Assembly (NCBI GenBank): GCA_003254905.1
Contig: QANU01021226.1
Location: forward strand, 45,127-109,126
Source of the DNA: Nissolia schottii
Lineage: Eukaryota; Streptophyta; Magnoliopsida; Fabales; Fabaceae
Direction of reading: 5' to 3'
DNA length: 64,000 nt
This document shows positions 1 through 10,864 of the stretch, piece after piece; the first letter of the stretch is position 1, and each line of letters starts with the position of its first letter. The notes below the pieces were generated by a model, which saw only the letters and a list, made by a program, of their open reading frames with translations, searched no databases and had not been told where the DNA came from. Both the position numbers and the translations under genes were made by a program.

Positions 1-561
1 GAATTGAACCTCCCAGTGGGCCAACTGGGCCCACCAAATTTGGCCCACCACCCATCCAACCGATCCATACTAGCCTTCTTCGCCGGCGGGGCCCATGGAG
101 ACATCCGGAACCTCCTCTTGGCCCATTGGAAGGACAAGGACGCCCAAGTCCACGAGTACCTCCCAAAGGGCCAAAATTTCACCGTTTTAATGGGACGAAG
201 CAAGTTCTGTCTATGTCCTAGTGGGTATGAAGTTGCTAGCCCTAGGATCGTGGAAGCAATTCATTCAGGGTGTGTGCCTGTGATAATTTCTAGGAATTAT
301 TCTTTGCCATTCAGGGATGTGCTAAATTGGGACCAATTCTCATTGGAGATTCCGGTGGAGAAAATATCGGAGATTAAGAAAATATTGCAAAGTGTTACGG
401 AAAATAGGTACATGAAATTGTACATGAATGTGAGGAGGGTCGGGAGGCATTTTGTGATGAATAGGCCAACTAAGCTCTTTGATGTGATGCACATGATACT
501 TCACTCAATTTGGATCAGAAGGCTTAACTTCAAGCTGGTAGATTCACAACAAACTGAATAA
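1..561 (+). CDS. GT47 exostosin-family glycosyltransferase, last exon (5' partial)
   Basis: This is the C-terminal part of a plant exostosin-like glycosyltransferase (CAZy GT47, the group of Arabidopsis At5g03795-type proteins), expected to act in the Golgi lumen on cell-wall polysaccharide; the acceptor cannot be told from sequence. The frame is open from base 1, so the gene starts left of the window. Visible family motifs are [41 protein letters not shown] and the block GCVPVIISRNYSLPFRDVLNW, followed by the usual tail ending in a HMILHSIW motif. About 186 residues remain. The stop codon TAA (559-561) lies inside an AATAAA hexamer (557-562), a possible polyadenylation signal. It aligns closely with the last exon of the gene at 1524-6911, so the two are tandem paralogues. 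No frameshift is seen. Family assignment is firm; exact enzyme activity is unknown. Confidence 0.9.
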   Translation, partial: ELNLPVGQLGPPNLAHHPSNRSILAFFAGGAHGDIRNLLLAHWKDKDAQVHEYLPKGQNFTVLMGRSKFCLCPSGYEVASPRIVEAIHSGCVPVIISRNYSLPFRDVLNWDQFSLEIPVEKISEIKKILQSVTENRYMKLYMNVRRVGRHFVMNRPTKLFDVMHMILHSIWIRRLNFKLVDSQQTE

Positions 562-1523
562 AGGGCTGTTTTTACATACAATTTTTCTACTTTTAATGAT
601 CTTTTCCCCCTTTTGTTAACAAATCCTATTCTACATTTCTTGAGGTTTGATGTCAGCTATCTTCTCAGCTAAAGCATCATATAATTGTTATTGGGTGTGT
701 TTGTAAATTAATTTTAGGAGGAAACCATTATTAAGTTCTCAAAATCTTTCCTTCATTTCATAAACTCGAATTCACAAACACGTTCTAAATAACTATGTCT
801 AGGAAATAGTGTAGACTCAATTGGAATGTTGATATTATAGGCTAAGCAAATGATTGATTAGGTTAATAATTATAAGTTAACCATGGTAAACAAGAATTCC
901 AGTTCCTGTTTTGCTTTATCGGTAATTAAAATAAATATGAATTGAAACAAGTAAATTATTAAATTTGTCTTTAAGATTGACAAGATTAATTAAGTTCATT
1001 TTTAAATTATAAAAAATATCAAACTTATTATTAAAATTATTAATTAAATTAATTTTTTAGTGTTAGTTAAGTTAATCTTTCTTGAAAACGTAAATTATCG
1101 ATTTCATTTTAAGAACCAACTTGAACGAATTTATAAGTTTAGTTGCATGAAAACAATTCCAAGGGAAATTAACGGCGTCTTTAGTGAAATTGAGTAAATT
1201 CGTAATTCCAAAAGAAAACATAAAACAATTCAAAAGGAAAACCATGAGGGCGACCTCCTGACTCTGGAGTCTGCACATGATCACATGAGAGCATCTACGT
1301 GGGTGGGCCATGGCTGATGCCACCATTGCTTGCTTGTTAATAAGTTAGTACAAACCCTTATGGAAAAATCACTGATTTCATTTCCCTCTTGAGATAAGAT
1401 CATTTTTTTTATTTATTTGAAGTGATGTCATCATCAATTATTAAACAATTAAGCATACTTTAACAGACGGTGGTTAGGCCGAGGCATTTGATCGAGAAAG
1501 CTACTCAAGTAGCGAGTGAAGCA
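562..1523. other. Intergenic spacer between tandem GT47 genes
   Basis: AT-rich, no convincing gene. Around 695-790 an imperfect inverted repeat (gtgtgtttg near 698 and caaacacg near 775) suggests a small worn MITE. Just upstream of the next gene, the reading frame is open from 1464 (VVRPRHLIEKATQVASEA), but it has no ATG and a stop precedes it, so I treat it as 5' UTR. Confidence 0.4.
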
Positions 1524-4500
1524 ATGAAATTGAAAGGGTTCAAATCCCCAATTTCTTCTTTGCTCCTCCTAGTTTTCTTTCTCAATTTTGTCCTTGTTAT
1601 TTTCACTCCTTCAAATGATGAAGACCACGCGATTCAAGTTCGCTCAGATTCCCTTCAAGCACAGCTACAACATCGCCAGCTTGTTTCGACCACTGCAAAT
1701 GAAATCTACAATTTCACAATTCATACAAAGATTAAGGTAATTAAACCTTGATTAAGTTTGAAAGGATGTTTATTTTCTTTCGTATTCTCGTTATTATTCT
1801 TAGATGCCCTTCTGCCCTATTGTATATTCAGGTTGGCCATGGTTTGGAGAGGATTGAAGAAGGTTTGGCACGAGCACGAGGCTTAATCCGGGATGCAATT
1901 CGGTCCAGGAACTACACAACGGCGGCCACGAAAAGGGGTTTCGTACCGAAAGGGTCCGTCTACTGGAACCCACGCGCTTTTCATCAGTTAAGTTCGAAGC
2001 TATTCTGAATTTCCTGAGACTCTTTTGTTCGTGTGGTCGTCGCTATTCTAGTACTACCGTTTTTCCTAGCTAGCATAGTAAGTGCATAAATAATAAGGAA
2101 ACTCTTAAAAATGCATAGGTCTATGAGTTTTGACACTTCCCTAGCCCACATTTTCAAGATTCAGTCTATGTGATTAGAAAAAAGCGATAAAAATTAAACA
2201 AATTTTTTTATAGGAAGAAAAAAAACTGAAATTTTATACATTTTCAAGAAGAAGAAAAAGTGCATTTAAAAGCCTTTATTATTAAAGTATAGTTTGATCA
2301 CATTTAATCCTTCAAACGTGTATACTTTAGTTGTGTCCTGTTAGACAATTTTACTCTTTTGCCCTTATTATACAAACTAATTACTAAAATATCCCTGCTT
2401 TGAAACATATTACAAGAGTATTACGGTTTTGACTGACGTGGCTTCGGTGGTAGCGTGACAGTGCCACATTAGATTCGCCAACCTTGTTGGCGAATCCAAT
2501 ACAAATTCGCCAATTGGTCAGGTGAATTCTAAACAAATGTGGTTTAACGAAAAATGTAATTAAAATTGTATTAGTTATTCTAATAAGTCATTGTAACTAC
2601 ATTTATAATTTTTGTTAATTTGTTTAGGCACATGTGAAAAATCTGGTTTCTTATGTAAGTTGCAAAAATCCAAAAAATAATTTTGCAAAAAGACTGGGAC
2701 ACTCTTTATCATGCGCGCGGTAGAGCAAATCCATCGATTTGCACTTCGAATAGCCCAAATGGCTTGGACTCATGCGCGCCAGCCCAACTCCCTTCTCAAC
2801 TATTTTTAGTAATACAACAACTACTAAAAGGTATATAAACACTTAAAAGATTTGTGATCTAACCAATGTGAGACTAGAACTTTTGAAATGCCAAAATGTG
2901 AAACACTTAGTTCACACAAGTTCACATCACCATGCTTTGCACTATATAGCCACTATACACACACTATTCACTCACCTTATTTAATTCATTTTCCTTGTAT
3001 ATAGTCTTTTATCACATTTCCTTATTAATGATTATAGTAGAAAATTCATCTTGAAAATCTAGTGCAACATTTGCTTTGGGCCAAAATATGTAATTACTTT
3101 ATGGTAAAATGTCTCAACGTATATCATAGGTTATATATAATTTATGTATTATAGCTGGATAGTGAAAACTATTTAATTCTAAATAATTATTCTCTAATGA
3201 CAATATCACATTCTAATATACATTTTGCATTTGAAATTTTAGATATAAGATTTTTAGCCTAATACCATATACAAAATGATAAGAACGTAACAAAGTATGA
3301 GAAATAATCCACTAATCGTATAAAAATTTACACCATTAAATTTTTACCTTTCAACTTTTTAACTTTTCAAAATAATTTAATTAATAATAAAAGCATGCCA
3401 CGCACATGATGTAAAATTTCAGCATGAAAGAATCCTTTTCAAAAAAAAATGTCCGTATTCAATCATGGGCGAATTCATACAGGTTATATGGATCCTCTAG
3501 TACAAGAATTTCATAAACTTAATCTTGCATTAATTTTCACCAACATAACAAAAACGCATTATTTTTCCATTCTTCAACATCTAAAAAACGAAGGAAATGT
3601 GATAAAAGACTATACACAAGAAAAATGGATTAAATAAGGTGAGTGAAGAGCGTCTCAGTCTTTTTGCAAAGTTATTTTTTGGATTTTTGCAACTTACCTA
3701 AGAAACCATATTTTTCACATGTGCCTAAATAAATTAACAAAATTTATAAATGTAGTTACAATGACTTATTAGAATAACTAATACAATTTTAATTACATTT
3801 TTCTTTAAACCACATTTGTTTAGAATTCGCCTAACTAGTTGGCGAATTTGTGTTGAATTTGCCAACCGTGTTGGCGAATCTAACGTGGCACTGCCATGCT
3901 GCCACTAAAGCCACGTCAGTCAAAACCGTGGTACTCCTGTAATATATTTCAAAACATAGATATTTTGGTAATTAATTTGTGTAACAAGGGCTTGTCGTCA
4001 TGTTAGGTAGATATGAAATTATGTGTTTAATACTAATTTGCTCCTATCATTGTTCTAAAATTACATCTTTTAATTTTATTTTATTTAGAAAAAACAGTAC
4101 ATCGCTTAACAGTCAGATATTAGTCTATTCTTAATTCTTTCAAGATCTAATGTAATCAAATCACTTGTAATTTTTAAATGTACTATATAATATCATGCAC
4201 CCGGGACAGTAATATTAAAAATCACTTAAATGTTGTGTTGCACGCAAGACTGATCTGATCTGTTTTTTGGTAGATCTCAAAGTTGCTTTTGCAATTATAT
4301 TGTTCATGGTATAATTACTAATTTACTATTCACAAATTCTTTAGTTACTACTGTACAAAATGATCCAATACAGTTTTAGCAAGGAATATAACGCGGGTCA
4401 ATTAGAGTTATGTTTCTGTAACAATCCATTGACAATTTTTTTTTTTTTTTACAATCACATTTACAAAGGTACATAATTTATGGTGACCCCACATATTTAT

Positions 4501-6911
4501 AATTATAATGTACTTGTTTAAGGATTGCTATAGTAATTGATTAAAAAAAAATTGTTATGGTATGATTTCTCGGTCAATTAAGCTAAAATGAGGGAAATGT
4601 TCATTTTTGGTCTTTAAATGAAAACTCAAGTCACTTTAATTTTGAAATTTTAAAATCTAACATTTTAATCTCTAAAATGGTAACTTTTCGGTTAAATTAG
4701 TTTATCAATTTATTATCATTACTAAATTGTTATGTTTTCTCTAATTTTTTTACGTTAAATGAAAATGTGATAATAGCTTAGGATGTATGATGTCATTAAA
4801 AACTGAAAATGTGGTTATGGTGACATTTAAAATTATAAATCTAATGCTCCTACAATCCCATTTGTAATTTCACGAGTTCTCATTACTCATTTGTAGTTCT
4901 AGTTGTTGTTACGATTTCATTTAATGTGACAAATTATAAAAAAAAAATGTGATAGTATAATAATGATAATAAGTTAGGAGGACTAATTTGACTTACGGCT
5001 TACAATTTTAGGGATTAAAACTCAAATTTTAAATCTTAAGAACCAAAATAACTCAAACTTATACTTTTAAAAATTAAAATGAATATTACCCGTAAAATGG
5101 TGTTATCTGACGACATGGAAACAACACAGGAGTCACATGGAGATGATGAAGAGATTCAAAGTGTGGACTTATAAAGAAGGTGAACCACCCTTGGTGCATG
5201 ATGGGCCTGCTAACAACAAATACGCCATTGAGGGCCAATTCATCGATGAAATGGACATTAGTAACAAGAGTCCATTCAAGGCTACCCATCCTGATCAGGC
5301 CCACATATTCTTAGTTCCCTTCAGCGTCTCTAAGACCATTAGGTATGTTTTCAAGCCCAGAAAGACCAGATTGGACTATGACCCTGAACGCCTGCAGAGA
5401 TTGGTGGAGGATTATATTGGTGTTGTGGCGAATAAGTATCCTTACTGGAACAGAAGCAGAGGTGCTGACCACTTTCTTGTTTCATGCCATGACTGGGTAG
5501 GTCCACATGCCCTTAGTATATTTTGGTCACTATTTGTCTTTTTGTTATATTTTTTTTTCATTTTTTATTTTAAAAATTACCTTAAGTGCAATGAAATTTA
5601 AACTTAAGACTTTATACATATTATCTAAATCCTTTACCACTCATTTCAGATTTATAAAATGCACTTAATCTTAAGTTATCAAATGATTTGGTAGATATTT
5701 TCTCTCGTGTAAAAATTCATATGATCCAATAATGTGTTAGTATTACTATCGATTGTTGAATTTCATATCAAATGCCTAGTCAGTTTTTCATAAAAGAATA
5801 TATATATTTCCAATAACTTTTCTTTTATTTAATTGTTATGTATGATTTAAAATAATTTAATATTTTTGTTCAATTATAAACTATTGTACATGAAACTTTT
5901 GATGCAATAAAGATAAAACTTAATCACTTTTATTAATATGTCAGTATAATTTTTTTAATTTAATTTTGATGGACTAACACAGTAAAAAGCTTTACACAAT
6001 CATTAAATCAATTCATTTTATTTGGATGATTGATAGTCAATTATATACTGATTGCTAGTATATAATTGGATAGCAATGTAAAAATTCTTTACACTGTCAG
6101 TACATTTCAATCACATCCAATTTTTGCATGCTAAATGCATAACAATTAAACTTTAGGTTTCAACACTAATATTGTCAAATATATATTTTTGGGATCAAAA
6201 TCACACAGACACCATACCATCATGCTTGAATTGATGATTCAGGGCCCAAGAATCTCACAAGCCAATCCCCAACTATTCAAGCACTTCATCAGGGCACTCT
6301 GCAATGCCAACACCTCAGAAGGATTCATACCCAACAGAGACGTATCCATCCCCGAAGTCCTCTTACCCGTCGGAAAGCTGAGCCCACCAGACTGGGCCCA
6401 ACATCCAAACAACCGCACAATACTGGCCTTTTTTGCCGGAGGGGCCCATGGTAACATTCGCAAAAACTTGCTCAAGCGTTGGAAGGACAAGGACAAACGA
6501 GTCGAAGTCCATGAGTACCTACCAATGGGCCAAGATTACACTAAACTAATGGGCCGAAGCAAGTTCTGCTTGTGCCCTAGTGGGCACGAAGTTGCAAGCC
6601 CAAGGGTGGTGGAAGCAATTTACGCCGGGTGCGTTCCTGTGATAATATGCGATAATTACTCTTTGCCCTTTGGCGATGTTCTTGATTGGAGCCAATTCTC
6701 AATGGAAATTGAGGTTGAAAGGATACCTGAAATTAAGACAATCTTGGAAAATGTTTCGAAAGATAGGTATAGGGAGTTGTATTTGAATGTGAGGAGGGTT
6801 AGAAGGCATTTTGTGATAAATAGGCCTGCAAAGCCTTTTGATTTGATGCATATGATACTTCACTCGATTTGGCTTCGAAGGTTGAATTTCAGGATAACGA
6901 CTTCACAATGA
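1524..6911 (+). CDS. GT47 exostosin-family glycosyltransferase, complete, 4 exons
   Basis: Complete GT47 gene (At5g03795-like group), predicted type II membrane protein of the Golgi. Exons that splice in frame with GT-AG ends: 1524-1736, 1832-1986, 5130-5496 and 6243-6911, giving 467 aa. I start at ATG 1524 because it opens MKLKGFK directly before a hydrophobic anchor ([17 protein letters not shown], about residues 9-27); an open stretch upstream has only GTG. Exon 2 gives the stem helix ([23 protein letters not shown]) and FHQ. Exon 3 begins the exostosin domain ([15 protein letters not shown]) and ends at CHDW. Exon 4 carries [11 protein letters not shown], the EYLP block, [23 protein letters not shown] and [15 protein letters not shown]. 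Length and motif order match the family. The 3.1 kb intron 2 is swollen by a long-TIR element and a MITE. Splice sites are inferred from consensus and homology between the paralogues. Confidence 0.88.
2330..4010. mobile_element. Long-TIR (MULE/foldback-like) element in GT47 intron 2
   Basis: The arms at about 2360-2710 and 3640-3990 are inverted copies of each other over roughly 350 bp with scattered mismatches. Inverted homology resumes inside (2967-3010 with 3595-3640), so the element is largely a palindrome with indels. Each arm carries short palindromes built on TTCGCCAA/TTGGCGAA. The outer part (ttttactcttttgccc, about 2348) matches the terminus of the element at 62694-63981, which has a 9-bp target duplication, so a Mutator-like origin is likely. 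No target duplication or transposase could be identified here; boundaries are approximate. Confidence 0.7.
4592..5098. mobile_element. MITE with imperfect terminal inverted repeats in GT47 intron 2
   Basis: The left end (TGTTCATTTTTGGTC..., about 4597) and the reverse complement of the right end (to about 5090) match imperfectly for about 100 bp. The flanks taaaatgag and taaaatggt could be a worn 9-bp target duplication. It lies only about 30 bp from the exon 3 acceptor. Boundaries are approximate. Confidence 0.45.
5970..6112. mobile_element. Small MITE in GT47 intron 3
   Basis: Imperfect inverted termini: actaacacagtaaaaagc near 5974 against the reverse complement of tctttacactgtcagtac near 6106. 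Seen by eye only; no target duplication is claimed. Confidence 0.35.
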
Positions 6912-7648
6912 AAGGATTCTACATAAGCTCATTTTTCTGTTCCATTCTTAATGTTTCCATACATATAGCCATAAAGAAATAGGTTTTATACACTACTTTT
7001 TGTTTTTATTTTTAAGGGGAATGTCATAATTACTCCCCAAATTTTTTACCAATACTCTGCATTGATTTTTATTTAAAAAAAACTATTAATTGATTGTTAA
7101 ATATTTTAAACGTTATTTTATTAGTCTTTTTATTTAAAATGTCCAAGGATTAATGATAGTAACATTTGGGGATGTTTAAGGACCATTTAATTTCTTTTTT
7201 GAAGGATTAAGGTGGATGCCAATAATTTTTTTTATAGATAATCACGTTCCTCCTTTATTTTTAACTTAAAAGTTAGGATTTTAACATAGAATAAAACAAG
7301 TTCCCGTGGGTTCTTCAAATTTACCATCTTAAACTTTCCACTACACCAACATTTCACCATGTATGTACACCCTAAGTTCTCGATCAAATATTATAATAAC
7401 TATAAGCGTGTATAGTAATAGCGGGTGTGATTGGTCTCCGTAGTCAAGTGCTCCCTCTATTAATTCTTGACCCCAATTACTCTAAACCAACCACAATGAG
7501 TTGGAAATTACTCCTACAGAATGCATATTGAACTTTAGATATTAAATTGTATGCATAAACATTAGTGATTGATTATTAAAGAGACATGACAACTTTTTTT
7601 AATTAAAATTATTTAAAAAATAAATATGTGCATTTATCATCACTTTTG
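6912..7648. other. Spacer with relic of the downstream GT47 promoter
   Basis: No gene. Bases about 7425-7500 (gtgattggtctcc ... attcttgacc) resemble 10612-10690 in the leader of the third GT47 gene. A promoter fragment therefore duplicated along with the relic first exon at 8953. Confidence 0.45.
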
Positions 7649-7656
7649 ATTGTATT

Positions 7657-7980
7657 TAGGGGCTGTCAAACGGGCTAGCCCGACCCGTTTAGGCCGAACC
7701 CAGTTAACTTACGGGCCTAAATGGGCTGGGCCTAAACGAGCTTTTATTATTCGTGGGCCAGTTTTTTACATGTTTACTTTGTCCATTTATATGGGTAAAC
7801 GGGTTAGTTTGCGGGTTATGTCCATGTTAACACTAAACGGGCCAATTTGGCCCGCGGGTTAAACGAGCCGGGCCTAAACGGGCTTTTACTATTTGTGAGC
7901 TAGATTTTATACGTTTGGTCCATCCATTTAATTAAGTAAACGGGTCGAGCTGGCGAGTCGATCTCATTTTGATAGCCCTA
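7657..7980. mobile_element. hAT-like MITE, copy 1
   Basis: Termini TAGGGGCTGTCAAACGGG and ...GATAGCCCTA are inverted repeats; the body is rich in gggcctaaacgggc motifs. Flanks attgtatt (7649-7656) and attatatt (7981-7988) match 7 of 8, as expected for an 8-bp hAT target duplication. About 324 bp with no coding capacity. Same family as 8082-8389 and 59630-59909. Confidence 0.8.
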
Positions 7981-8081
7981 ATTATATTTTAACGGTTAAG
8001 ATGTGTCTATTTTAACATCTAAAGTGCAAACTGCACTTTAGAGAAGCCTAATCCATATGAGTTTCTCTTCTCTATGCCAAT

Positions 8082-8389
8082 TAGGGCTATCAAACGGGCT
8101 AGCCCGGCCCATTTAGGCCCATACCGGTTAACACGTAGGCCTAAACAGGTCTTTGCTATTTGCGGGCTAGTTTTTATATGTTTAGTCTGTCCATTTAATG
8201 TGGATAAATGGGTTAGTCTGTGGTTTATGTTTATGTTAACACTAAACGGATCAATTTGGCCCGCGGGTTAAACGGGTCGGGCCTAAACGGACTTTTGCTA
8301 TTCACGGGTCAGATTTTATATGTTTGGTCCGTCAATTTAATTGGGTAAACGGACTGGCCTCACGTGCCGGACTCATTTTGACAGCCCTA
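8082..8389. mobile_element. hAT-like MITE, copy 2, perfect 8-bp target duplication
   Basis: Termini TAGGGCTATCAAACGGG and ...TTTGACAGCCCTA are inverted repeats. The element is flanked by a perfect direct repeat atgccaat at 8074-8081 and 8390-8397. The 308-bp body is similar to copy 1. The perfect duplication implies a more recent insertion than copy 1. Confidence 0.9.
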
Positions 8390-8952
8390 ATGCCAATAAT
8401 AACGAGTTAATGAAAATAATGTGGTCCAAAAATACTATTTGTACACCAAAAAGTTTGATACTCTATGTATATTGTACAGAGAAATAATCATTATAAAATA
8501 AATAAACATTATAAAACAGAGAAACAAACACTGTCGTCAAACTTTTATATGTGCAACTAGCACGTGTGCATTTAATATTACTTGTTTTTGTGTTTAATAA
8601 TATTTGTTTATTGGTTTTGTGCGTACACGAACACATGTGTTTTTAATATCACTAGTTTATGTGTTTGATAATGTTTGTTTCAATGTTTTGTAATGTTTAT
8701 TTATCTGCTTTGTAATGTTTATTATTCTATGTAGTGTACACGAGATGTCAATTTTTATGGTGTAAAAATAGCTAGACCGAATTTGGTCAACCATATTCTT
8801 AATAAATAAATTTTCAACAAACATTCCCATGCTATGTCTACTTCATTCCGATCCCCTTCAATTCAATTCCTTTTATACAAATTAGCATAGAAAATACAAA
8901 TTAAGCAAGGTGAACCATCAAACTCAGAAATTGACATATATAATACGCATAC

Positions 8953-9230
8953 ATGGCATCAAATCCACATGATAACTCATAATATTTCTTGGCTTGTATT
9001 ATCCGTAATGTTGATCTTCTTTCTCTTCAAGGCCTTTCGTGCATATAATCGAAACCTTTTGACTACCATCAACTTTCCACCAATACAAGATCATCATCAT
9101 CTCAACAAAACTCTTGATTCCGCAGCAGCTCCTAATTCGTGGAATTACAACATATATATAATTACAACAATTAAATGGTTGTATATTTGGCCATTTCTAT
9201 TGAATATTGAAAAGTTATGTTGGTATGAAT
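8953..9230 (+). pseudogene. Relic first exon of a GT47 gene (truncated tandem duplicate)
   Basis: The stretch [16 protein letters not shown] (from about 8981) repeats the membrane anchor of the complete gene at 10865 ([17 protein letters not shown]). It is followed by a matching DHHHLNKTLDS block, where the gene has [11 protein letters not shown]. Homology includes upstream leader sequence (about 8905-8950) and the start of intron 1 (9195-9230, against 11200-11235), with the end of exon 1 deleted. The ATG at 8953 runs into a stop within a few codons; ATG 8969 opens the anchor frame. No exon 2, 3 or 4 follows before 10865, so this is a dead fragment from unequal duplication. Confidence 0.7.
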
Positions 9231-10590
9231 CTAGCTCAAATTTTAGATATGTTATTGTTGGTCTTTTGTTTAAATTTACAGGTTGTGTGTGTGTATATAA
9301 AATCAACGTACAATACATGCGTGACCATCATATCTGTAATAATACATGCCTGCACAAAAAATATCTATATAAACTATCTAATAGAATTGAAGTATTATAT
9401 ATGGTGAGTGTGGTTGTCATTTTAGTTGTTACCGTACGTTGCATCACTCAATTGTAAATTTCTTAAAATGAAACTTAATTATTTTTTGATACATAATGTT
9501 TACAACGTGTGCACGTTTTAAAATTATTCATCACAACGTGGATGTATTTAAGTGTATTTTATTATGAGAAAAAAAATAATAGAAAAGAGATCAAACAATT
9601 TAAGTGCATTTTATTTGATTTCAGTTTTAAGAATAGAATTCATACCATGGCCTTTATTATTTTTATACATGAATTTTGTTTCCAAATAATTGCAATAAAG
9701 GCAAATTATCTAATTGTTTCCATGTATTTCTAACAATTTAATCAACATGAAAATAACGGTAAGTGTTCATTTGATAATAATTAAATTAATTAAAATTATT
9801 TCAATTTTATTAACTCTCGATTTAAACAAAATCCAAATGTATGAAATATCATATTAACTTAGATTATATTTATTTTTAGAGAAGATATTAATAAAACTTA
9901 CTTTATTAAAATTTCATTTAATAATATCAATAAAAGTGTGATGCGATATAAAATTCCATAACAAATATTTAAATAAATACATGTATCGTTTCTCCAATAC
10001 TCAGCCCCAATTCCGACCATATCTTCACATAGGGGAATGAGATATATGCATTCAACATTGATTTGGTCATGCCGCGTTTATACTCCTTCAAATAAGTTCA
10101 ACCCAAATCTTAATCTAGCAAGACTTTCATGAGATTCTTCAAAGTTCCACTTTCACTCATGCTCTATTCTATTTATTGCGTGAAAACTCGAAGATTTCAT
10201 TAAAAAGTATTGTGAAAATAAAAAAAATGTTATTGACCCACAAAATTAAATTGTTAAATAATAAATAAAATACAAGAAAAATAATATTACTCTAAAAAGC
10301 ATTTAAAAATTTATTAACTTTCACGTATTTTTTCTTAATTAGCAAAAGCTATGAATCATAGATTTATAATTGTCAATTGTTGTTTTTCCAAATCTAACTA
10401 TCACGACAAGTATTGACACCATAGTACATGTCTAAAAGTGAAACTCATCTTACTTTATTAGTTTAATTGTGATATCTTTCCATTTATCTGAATGATTCAC
10501 TTTAGAGAATTTGTATATTTTTTTTTTCAAAAAAATGATTTGCACTCCAATATTCACGATCCAAAACCCTTTCTTCCACTACTTAGCATC
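9231..10590. other. AT-rich spacer, no gene seen
   Basis: Short chance reading frames only, rich in AT and low-complexity sequence. I see no RNA gene or clear transposon end. Confidence 0.4.
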
Positions 10591-10595
10591 ATCAT

Positions 10596-10603
10596 TATAT
10601 AAG
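10596..10603 (+). promoter_or_regulatory. Candidate TATA box of the third GT47 gene
   Basis: TATATAAG lies about 265 bp upstream of ATG 10865, followed by a CT/CA-rich leader containing an ATCT microsatellite. Placement fits a plant core promoter with a long 5' UTR, but AT-rich DNA makes such matches common. Confidence 0.35.
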
Positions 10604-10795
10604 AGATGTGAATGTGATTGGTCTCTCCATAGAGTTAAGTGCTTCCTCTCTGTCCCGTTCAATACACGTTCTCATTCATTCTTGACCACAACCTAGTCTC
10701 AACCTAACCTTGCACAAAAACGAGTCTCTCTTCTCTCAAAGTCTATAATAATTTGCTCAACTTCTTCACAATCAAACAAGTAAATTAAACCATCT

Positions 10796-10830
10796 ACCTA
10801 TCTATCCATCCATCTATCTATCTATCTATC
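10796..10830 (+). repeat. ATCT/ATCC tetranucleotide microsatellite in 5' leader
   Basis: Tandem run of atct/atcc units (about eight) just upstream of the third GT47 start codon, within the presumed 5' UTR. Confidence 0.8.
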
Positions 10831-10864
10831 ACCAAACTCAAAAATTGACATAATTACTATAGAC

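Noticed and set aside
1470..1523. N-terminal extension of the second GT47 gene (VVRPRHLIEKATQVASEA)
   Set aside because: It would need a GTG start with a stop just upstream; ATG 1524 places the membrane anchor as in the family.
9207..9733. Frames downstream of the relic GT47 exon
   Set aside because: AT-rich, Tyr/Ile/Lys-biased composition, no family features; one region is intron-like by homology with 11200.
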